From: Rheinheimera sp.
GTDB lineage: Bacteria; Pseudomonadota; Gammaproteobacteria; Enterobacterales; Alteromonadaceae
Length of the DNA: 64,000 nucleotides
Reading direction: 5' to 3'
Assembly: GCA_003543135.1 (NCBI GenBank)
Contig: DPJG01000022.1
Span: forward strand, 62,001-126,000
Below are positions 59,401 to 64,000 of the stretch, piece by piece; the stretch's first letter is position 1; each line of letters begins with the position of its first letter. A program made the position numbers and the translations under genes. Under the pieces are notes generated by a model. It had not been told where the DNA came from and did no database searches. It saw nothing but the letters and a program-made list of their open reading frames with translations.

Positions 59401-60287
59401 GTGACCAGGCCCTGTGCCAGGGTTTTGGGTTGCGCCGGCACAGCTCTGAGTTTGGCTGAGCTGGTTTGGTAATGGTACAAACCGCCACCATAACTACCAA
59501 GCCAGATTTGACCGGTTAAATCGGTTTTAATGGCGGTAACAGCAGCTGCGGTCAGCGCTGAATTCTGGATGGTAAATAATTGTTTATCCAACCGCTGTGG
59601 ATGCCAGCGTAAAGCGCCGCCTTTGGATTGTCCTCTGCTGCGCAGCGGCGCATTGCCGGTACCAATCCATAAATAACCGTCCTGATCCCGCAGCAGGGTG
59701 TTGATGTACTGACCATCAATTTCACCGGCCACACCCGGCAGCTGTACCACTTCCAGCTCTTTGGTTTCAACCTGCCAACGGAATAAGCCGGCCCCATAGG
59801 TACCCACCCAAATCTCATGCTGCTGGTCCTGGTACACCACACTGATTTCAACCTGTTGGGCTACACCACTGCCGCGCGGCAGCGGAATACGGCTGAATTT
59901 TTCTGTGGTGGGGTCAAACAAATTCAGGCCACCGTAACGGGTGCCTATCCACACCTGGCCACGATGGTCAACCAGCAAACTGGAAATCCAGTCTGCCGAT
60001 AAGCTGCTGTTATCACTTGGATTAGAGCGGAAAGTTTCAATCTCCTGGCCGTCATAACGGTATAAACCATGCTGAGTGCCAATCCAGAGAAAGCCCTGTA
60101 AGTCCTGAGTTAAAGCTGTAGCCTGAGATAAACCCGGATGCTGACGGGACAAATGGATAAAGCGGCTGTAAACGGAAATTGGCTCTGCCGCAGTGCGGCC
60201 AACTGTGGTGTCAACACTGTTTTGTGCCAGAAGTGGTGCGGCGCAGAACCAGCAACAACAATAAACCAGTACCCACTTTAACCACAT
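56409..60287 (-). CDS. Two-component propeller sensor histidine kinase with GAF domain
   Basis: Sensor kinase of 1292 residues. A signal peptide (1-21) is followed by a two-bladed-propeller region of Reg_prop repeats (many copies of DxxGxLWIGT, for example FLWIGTQHGLYRYDG, VWIGTRYGGLNLFDP), a Y_Y_Y domain (RYRLIGFDRDWIETD), one membrane helix (SKLAAMVLLFGSIWLLLQY), a GAF domain and a kinase core with the phospho-His in GVAHEVNTPLG (about residue 1059) and ATPase box SGLGAHIVYNLV. No receiver or AraC output domain follows, so a separate partner is needed. Stops 97 bp before the DeoR start. Ligand unknown. Confidence 0.92.
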   Translation of the reverse strand: MWLKWVLVYCCCWFCAAPLLAQNSVDTTVGRTAAEPISVYSRFIHLSRQHPGLSQATALTQDLQGFLWIGTQHGLYRYDGQEIETFRSNPSDNSSLSADWISSLLVDHRGQVWIGTRYGGLNLFDPTTEKFSRIPLPRGSGVAQQVEISVVYQDQQHEIWVGTYGAGLFRWQVETKELEVVQLPGVAGEIDGQYINTLLRDQDGYLWIGTGNAPLRSRGQSKGGALRWHPQRLDKQLFTIQNSALTAAAVTAIKTDLTGQIWLGSYGGGLYHYQTSSAKLRAVPAQPKTLAQGLVTDFDFAADGALWVSSYDQGLWLLPPDKPHWQQFKANPMVPYQIQSNNLTGLLLDTQGSLWLKSPAGLFALSAMAQKVRSLPTDPSNPNLLAHNDVFAITPAPSGKYWLANRDGGIALFDPATASVKRWPIQVADEVKRKPTLARHVLQDADGVVWIGTDTGLFQLDQQTGQWQPFALNAEPDQPNVGVLYVDGLQQLWVGTRGDGLFLLKPGDIRQFKQDPASDTGLGSNTISTLQSDSYHDLWIGYADQGISRLQHATGKIQSWREGDGRGAGLRFNGIQLIYQEAGELWVRAGNINHRVLRNTQDPQIIEGFKSYLGADDADLKLRQAFHFLWLYRTSLQQDLVQFGEPHGFMATTWIGSWLVNQQGMHLRGGNQGLDYYSPAKLPATPAPLAVRLTGFNLFNKKVRPQNSPDAVLQRAIGYADEIRLDYEQDMFTLQFSALDYVQPQQTRYRYRLIGFDRDWIETDANSRRATYTRLAPNDYQFEVMAKSPGQDWDQAAVSKVQIRILPPWWLTWYSKLAAMVLLFGSIWLLLQYRLRSERKTRNWLEQVVSNRTAELQTQNQALADSYRDMTLLQMLAKQITASLDLQEILFLCHQSLNEIMDVHVLAIGIYRAERQSLEFSHWLEDGRLMAPFELKLQPEQHLATVCFNQQREMNIQKRQDFLNFLSTIPQPLMGEPMQSVLYLPLVVNHEKIGCMTVQSPVVAAFSPQQVNLVRTLASNIAIAVANANIVARLQQTQQQLVMQEKMASLGGLVAGVAHEVNTPLGICVTAVSHLQAELNGVNKAHQQQQLGALAFNRFLETATATAEILSSNIQRAAQLIQSFKQVAVDKSASSAREFDLSAYLQDVMASLQPELNRCHCQWQLDSDEALTLYADAGSLAQLLTHLVMNSVQHGFTGDLPAEPKITLKLSRQGGQIQLEYRDNGVGMDSDTLKRLFDPFFTTKRSAGNSGLGAHIVYNLVTAQLGGSIYVSSETGQGVYYRILLPVQRRPA

Positions 60288-60359
60288 AGCCGCTCTGTTC
60301 CGACAACCTGATGTTAGAGCCTAGTATTGTTGCTTTTTGCCAGCGTCGCAATAGCTCAG

Positions 60360-60551
60360 TTACAGCCTGATGACGGCTTTTAACAAAGAACAGCATAACA
60401 GCAATAACACCAGCACGACCGCCAGTGACAACACCCGCCGGTCGAATGATTGATAAAGCAGATAGTCGATACCCATCAGTACCAAACCCGGTAACAACAG
60501 CAATAAAATCAACAGCAGCTGTACAGGCATCGCAGTTTGCATCTCCTGCAT
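60360..60551 (-). CDS. Small two-TM membrane protein under a Fur-like promoter
   Basis: Protein of 63 residues with two hydrophobic helices (about 9-28 and 38-58) joined by a short loop YLLYQSFDRR. GGGAG stands well before the ATG at 60551; the longer frame begins earlier without support. A predicted promoter lies upstream with a Fur-box-like sequence on its -35. Not recognised. Such small proteins may modify a larger membrane complex. It lies alone between a kinase gene and the RNA locus. Confidence 0.7.
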   Translation of the reverse strand: MQEMQTAMPVQLLLILLLLLPGLVLMGIDYLLYQSFDRRVLSLAVVLVLLLLCCSLLKAVIRL

Positions 60552-60611
60552 GTTTTTCTCCCTGTTCCGGCAATACAACATCAGACGGAAAACCCTGGCT
60601 GGATAAAAAAC

Positions 60612-60640
60612 AGCATAATTTAAATGAGAATTATTTGCAA
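60612..60640 (-). promoter_or_regulatory. Predicted leftward promoter of the small TM gene
   Basis: Minus strand: TTGCAA, 17-bp spacer, TATGCT. Start of transcription would be about 60605, giving a leader of about 54 nt. The -35 is shared with the rightward promoter because TTGCAA is palindromic. Confidence 0.5.
60625..60639. promoter_or_regulatory. Fur-box-like site
   Basis: TGAGAAT-T-ATTTGCA matches the 7-1-7 Fur consensus TGATAAT-N-ATTATCA at 12 of 14 positions. It overlaps the -35 of both divergent promoters, so bound Fur would block both. Confidence 0.65.
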
Positions 60641-60663
60641 TAACTTAAAAGAGCTTGTATAGT
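60635..60663 (+). promoter_or_regulatory. Predicted rightward promoter of the RNA locus
   Basis: TTGCAA, 17-bp spacer, TATAGT (five of six -10 bases). Start of transcription about 60670. Confidence 0.65.
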
Positions 60664-60669
60664 TTCTGG

Positions 60670-60776
60670 CGTCAGGAAGACAAACCGTACTTGCACGGTT
60701 GACACAAGGATGCGACTCCACGGTGTAAATGCTTTTCTGCAGTTTGGGAGCTGGCCTGTACCAGCTCCCTTTTTTT
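60670..60776 (+). ncRNA. Candidate iron-regulated small RNA (about 107 nt)
   Basis: A stand-alone transcription unit with no coding gene. From 5' to 3': CGTCAGGAAGAC, hairpin AACCGT/ACGGTT with a 6-nt loop (60683-60700), a single-stranded stretch with ACACAAGGATG (close to the CsrA-binding consensus ACARGGAUG), then the terminator hairpin and a seven-U tail at 60746-60776. The 5' end TCAGGAAGAC resembles that of E. coli RyhB, but the RyhB pairing core is not seen, so I do not name it. Hfq-type U tail. It converges with the HDOD gene. Confidence 0.6.
60746..60776 (+). terminator. Strong intrinsic terminator of the RNA locus
   Basis: GGGAGCTGG and CCAGCTCCC (9 bp, perfect, CCTGTA loop) followed by seven T. 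No coding gene ends here, which supports an independent RNA. Confidence 0.92.
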
Positions 60777-60822
60777 CGTCAAGCCGACAAGTGCATGCAG
60801 CTCAAGCCTTTGTTGCGGCCAG

Positions 60823-62235
60823 TTATAACGGCGGGTGATTCTCCTGATATTGCAGCATCAGTTGCAGCGTTTGCGCCACCAATTGGAATTCTGCAAACTG
60901 ACGGTTTGTCAGCGACCGCCCTGCCGCATCGGCATATAACAGCGCAAAAATCCGTTTTTCCACTTTTAAGGCCGCCACCAGACAATCGCCGTCGCTGGGT
61001 AACAACACCTCCAGCCGGCCCAATGGCTGTGATGTGGTGTTTTGCACGCGCCAGATAGGTTGCTGATGGGTCAGCAAGTCATGTAATAACTCACCTTTTT
61101 GCAATTTATCCAGCTCAAGTTTTAATTGCTGGCGCCACAATAAAGTGTCACGCCCTGCGACATAACGGGGTTCAAACGACTTACTTTTGTAGTCCATCAA
61201 CATCAGACTGACCCTTGGCAAGGCTGCACCTTCATGCAGGCACAACACAGCCGAATGCAAAATTTTCGATAAATTGTCCTGCAGACTGAACAACTTAAAT
61301 AACATATTCAGATGGCGTACCAGCTCAAAGTCGGTCACTGAATATTGCGCTGTGGCTTCCAGCACTTTTTGGCGGTCCGGCAATTGCGGCAGAATTTTAT
61401 CGGCGCCATAACTGCTGGCCACTACTGCAGCTTCGTCTGCCATCAGCAGAATTTGTTGTTGGCTTTCTTCCAGCTTTAAATGACACATCATTGCCAATTG
61501 CTGGCAATTACGTGCCATCTGAGGCGAGGTCAGCCCTTGCATAATATGCTGGCTGATACTGTCGGCCAGATTGATCACAGCGCTGATGGCATTGCCTTTT
61601 GCGTTCGGATTCACCACATCCTGCAACATGTCCCCCAGCTTCCATTCTTTCACCAGCTCCCGGTTCAGGGTATCGATGCCGACACCCAGATATTTCATCG
61701 CAATGGCATGTTCATCGTCCGGGTACAGATCCCGTTCGACAATAAACTGTTCGGCGGCAGGCTCTCCGCTCGCCAGTAAAGCAAGTTCGGCCACATGGCG
61801 TAATAAAGCGGCTATAAACACCTGCTCGCGGCGCTCGCTGTCCAGTTTAGGCACCATAGCACGCGCCTGCACCGCAGCGTGAAACGAACGGGCCAGCCGT
61901 TGTAACAACAAGGTTTTGGGTTTGCCGGTGAGAAAACTGTCAATCAGCACACTGGCCAATGTAATGTTTTTTACTTCAACAAAACCTATCTGCACTATCG
62001 CACGCGACACCGTTTGGATAGGTTTACTGGATCTGTTGTAGTGCACAGTGTTGGCGACCCGCAACACTTTGGAGGTCAGGCTGGCGTCACGCAAAATAAT
62101 TTGTGCCAGATCATCTGCACTGCTTTCTGCGCTGTCATTAAGCTGACACACCTCCAGCACCACACTCTGGATGGCCGGCAATTTGATTTGACCAAGCAAC
62201 CGCATCCAGGCCGCCGGCCCTCTTACTTCAGCCAT
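60823..62235 (-). CDS. HDOD and GAF domain protein
   Basis: Protein of 470 residues. The first 230 are an HDOD domain (LGQIKLPAIQSVVLEVCQL, ILRDASLTSKVLRVAN, IQIGF-type and HVAELALLASGE), an HD-like fold with no metal-binding HD pair. Residues about 295-465 look like a GAF domain (SVTDFELVRHLNMLFKLF, AALKVEKRIFALLYADA). Such proteins often act in c-di-GMP-linked signalling. GGAGG fixes ATG 62235. Ends 46 bp after the RNA terminator. Confidence 0.85.
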   Translation of the reverse strand: MAEVRGPAAWMRLLGQIKLPAIQSVVLEVCQLNDSAESSADDLAQIILRDASLTSKVLRVANTVHYNRSSKPIQTVSRAIVQIGFVEVKNITLASVLIDSFLTGKPKTLLLQRLARSFHAAVQARAMVPKLDSERREQVFIAALLRHVAELALLASGEPAAEQFIVERDLYPDDEHAIAMKYLGVGIDTLNRELVKEWKLGDMLQDVVNPNAKGNAISAVINLADSISQHIMQGLTSPQMARNCQQLAMMCHLKLEESQQQILLMADEAAVVASSYGADKILPQLPDRQKVLEATAQYSVTDFELVRHLNMLFKLFSLQDNLSKILHSAVLCLHEGAALPRVSLMLMDYKSKSFEPRYVAGRDTLLWRQQLKLELDKLQKGELLHDLLTHQQPIWRVQNTTSQPLGRLEVLLPSDGDCLVAALKVEKRIFALLYADAAGRSLTNRQFAEFQLVAQTLQLMLQYQENHPPL

Positions 62236-62377
62236 CTTAGCCTCCACAGCACCGGCAGCAATATCTGGCCGGCAAATGACAATCTGATGTCAGTGTAGTG
62301 CCTGCTGCAGGCAAAACACCAGCGCCAACAAAATTTGCCTGCACCGGTGTTGCTGCAATTAATAGCTGATGGGGGTT

Positions 62378-62701
62378 TTAATGGGTGTCGCGTTCGGTTT
62401 TTTGCACCAGCACCCAGGGAGAGATCACCACAGCCCAGAGTTCAGCTTTTTGCTCATACCACTGCTGCGCCTGTGCAGGTTCTACCCGCGCTATCTGATG
62501 TTGTGCCAGCCAGCTGGCCACCTGGGTTTTGTCATCCACGGCAAAAGCATAAGCCACATCCACCAAATCTAACTGCGTGCTCACATGCAACACTGCGCCC
62601 GAAGCATAAAACTTTTGTAATTCCAGCCAGCTGATGCGGGCTGTTTCTGCGGTAATTTTGGTTTTCAGGACTTCGGGTTCGACTGCAAAATTTTCATTCA
62701 T
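62378..62701 (-). CDS. DUF2288 family protein
   Basis: Soluble protein of 107 residues containing ARISWLELQKFYASGAVLHV and LDLVDVAYAFAVDDK, with a C-terminal WAVVISPWVLVQ. These fit DUF2288 as I know it. Function unknown. Minus strand, 45 bp after the GlrR-like gene stop, so possibly the same transcript. Confidence 0.85.
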   Translation of the reverse strand: MNENFAVEPEVLKTKITAETARISWLELQKFYASGAVLHVSTQLDLVDVAYAFAVDDKTQVASWLAQHQIARVEPAQAQQWYEQKAELWAVVISPWVLVQKTERDTH

Positions 62702-62746
62702 GCGTCTGACTCACTCTGATCACGGCGCCTGCTGGCGCCTGGGTTG

Positions 62747-64000
62747 TTATTCCGGCTCATCAGCCTGCTCTGACACCTGCGCAGCACTGAGCTCATGTTT
62801 TTTCAGCAGTTTATGAAAATCGGTTCTGTTACGTCCGGCGAGCTCAGCCGCACGGGTGACATTGCCTTCTGACATTTTCAGCACCCGCACCAGATATTGC
62901 CGTTCAAACTGATCGCGTGCTTCGCTTAAGGTTGGCCAGAAACTGCGGTTTTGCGCCAGCGCCTGTTCCACCAGCGCCAGACTAATCACTGGGCTGCTGG
63001 TTAAGGCCACACATTGTTCCACCACGTTGACCAGCTGGCGCACATTACCCGGCCACTGCGCCGTAACCAGCGCCTGCATCGCATCTTCGGAAAAACGGTT
63101 CACCTGTACATGATGGCGCTCGCCACTTTGTGCCAGCACATGGCGCGCCAACAGCGGAATATCTTCAGCCCGCTCGCGCAGGGTCGGCAGCTGCAAATTC
63201 ACCACATTCAGGCGGTAATACAAATCTTCGCGGAAACTTTGTTCCTGCATCGCCTGTTTTAAGTCGCGGTGGGTGGCGGAAATAATCCGCACATCAATAG
63301 GAATAGACTTGGCGCTGCCAACAGGGCGGATTTGCCGCTCCTGCAGTGCCCTTAATAATTTCACCTGCAGGGGGAGCGGCATATCACCAATTTCATCGAG
63401 AAACAGTGTGCCACCGTCCGCTTCGCGGAATAAACCAGCGTGTTCAGTGACAGCACCGGTAAAAGCACCTTTGGTATGGCCAAATAATTCAGATTCGAGC
63501 AGATGTTCCGGCAAAGCCCCGCAGTTAATAGCCACAAAAGGCCGGCGCGCTCTGGGGCTGGCCTGATGAATCGCCTTGGCCAGCAACTCTTTACCAGTAC
63601 CACTGGCACCTGTGATCAGTACACTGACATCACGCTGCGCCACCCGGTAAGCCTGCTCCAGCAGCTGCTCCATACCTTTGCTGCGGGTCACTATGGCCTG
63701 ACGCCATTCGTCTTTGCTCGGCACGTGCGACTGATGCACGGCTTTTTGCAGAATGTCCCTAAGCTCAACATTGTTCAGGGGTTTGGTTAAAAAACCAAAG
63801 ACGCCGCGCTGCGTGGCGGCGACGGCTTCCGGAATAGAACCATGGGCAGTCATCAGTACCACAGGCAAACCCGGATTACGTTTGGCAATTTCGTCAAACA
63901 GCGCCATGCCATCCAGCCCCGGCATACGTAGGTCACTGAGCACCACATCCACCGGATTTTTTGCCAGTAAAGTTAAGGCGGTTTCAGCACAGTCGGCGCT
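62747..64000 (-). CDS. glrR: Sigma-54 dependent response regulator, GlrR/QseF-like, partial
   Basis: Response regulator cut by the right edge; 417 codons seen and the first 30 or so missing. The receiver part shows the phospho-acceptor Asp in VVLSDLRMPGLDGM and Lys in FLTKPLNN. The AAA+ domain has Walker A GASGTGKE, the sigma-54 contact GAFTGA and LFLDEIGDM. The C-terminal Fis-type HTH EARDQFERQYLVRVLKMSEGNVTRAAELAGRNRTDFHKLLKK closely follows GlrR of E. coli, which acts on sRNA gene glmY. A glrK-like kinase would be expected off the window. In E. coli GlrR controls glmS via glmY; here glmS is 7 kb away. Confidence 0.9.
   Translation of the reverse strand, partial: SADCAETALTLLAKNPVDVVLSDLRMPGLDGMALFDEIAKRNPGLPVVLMTAHGSIPEAVAATQRGVFGFLTKPLNNVELRDILQKAVHQSHVPSKDEWRQAIVTRSKGMEQLLEQAYRVAQRDVSVLITGASGTGKELLAKAIHQASPRARRPFVAINCGALPEHLLESELFGHTKGAFTGAVTEHAGLFREADGGTLFLDEIGDMPLPLQVKLLRALQERQIRPVGSAKSIPIDVRIISATHRDLKQAMQEQSFREDLYYRLNVVNLQLPTLRERAEDIPLLARHVLAQSGERHHVQVNRFSEDAMQALVTAQWPGNVRQLVNVVEQCVALTSSPVISLALVEQALAQNRSFWPTLSEARDQFERQYLVRVLKMSEGNVTRAAELAGRNRTDFHKLLKKHELSAAQVSEQADEPE

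Noticed and set aside
60699-60730. TTGACA inside the RNA locus as a promoter
   Set aside because: No fitting -10 at 16-18 bp; the upstream TTGCAA-17-TATAGT pair is far better.
60670-60776. RyhB or a c-di-GMP riboswitch identity for the RNA
   Set aside because: Only the 5' TCAGGAAGAC resembles RyhB and its pairing core is absent; the conserved GEMM riboswitch bases are absent and no gene follows.
60714-60839. Reading frame from ATG in AAGGATG across the RNA locus
   Set aside because: It crosses the strong terminator at 60746-60776, has no spaced ribosome site and no recognisable pattern.

Overview
The window looks like chromosomal core and near-core DNA of a Gammaproteobacterium. The gene content (an aa3-type cytochrome c oxidase cluster, ubiE-ubiJ-ubiB joined to tatABC-tatD-hemB, a rhlB/ppx block facing trxA-rho, DUF3083- and DUF2288-like proteins, Gln-rich proteins) suggests the Alteromonadales/Chromatiaceae area, for example Rheinheimera. 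That placement is inference from gene content and order; no search was run. I saw no tRNA, rRNA, CRISPR array, insertion sequence or prophage.

Layout. 1-7.3 kb: cytochrome c oxidase operon on the minus strand, in transcription order coxB, ctaD, cox11, cox3, SURF1, a small CxxxC membrane protein, ctaA and cyoE (cut by the left edge), with one small DUF2909 gene on the plus strand inside it. 7.5-12.7 kb: lexA with two LexA boxes, plsB, tesB, an EVE-domain protein and a small unknown. 12.7-17.5 kb: an unknown membrane protein, a DUF885 lipoprotein, a diguanylate cyclase and an AlkC-like DNA glycosylase. 17.6-25.3 kb: a tightly coupled run ubiE-ubiJ-ubiB-tatA-tatB-tatC-periplasmic protein-tatD-GGDEF-hemB. 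25.4-31.6 kb: ppx and rhlB (minus), then trxA, rho and ndh (plus), nearly all with clear intrinsic terminators.

31.7-36.4 kb: an HAE-type RND efflux pair with a small coupled gene; the adaptor gene carries an apparent frameshift in an A8 run. 36.7-43.5 kb: DUF3083, thpR, rluF, a VOC protein, arfA with its internal hairpin, yjjG, a small membrane protein, blc, and an ArsR regulator with an old-yellow-enzyme gene. 43.6-52.1 kb: a heavy-metal RND island (His-rich secreted protein, CzcA-type pump, adaptor, membrane-anchored small protein, DUF4440 protein) facing a divergent metal-type two-component system. 52.2-60.3 kb: a periplasmic binding-like protein, GNAT, glmS with a DeoR-family regulator, and a 1292-residue propeller sensor kinase. 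60.3-64 kb: a small two-TM protein, an unannotated RNA locus, an HDOD protein, DUF2288 and a GlrR-like sigma-54 activator cut by the right edge.

The most interesting non-coding signal is at 60612-60776. A Fur-box-like sequence covers a palindromic -35 element (TTGCAA) shared by two back-to-back promoters, each with a 17-bp spacer. The rightward promoter would make an RNA of about 107 nt that ends at a strong terminator and contains a CsrA-like ACAAGGATG site; the leftward promoter serves the small two-TM protein. A second clear regulatory structure is three TCTTTCGA repeats exactly 20 bp apart, laid over the promoter of the DeoR-family gene upstream of glmS.
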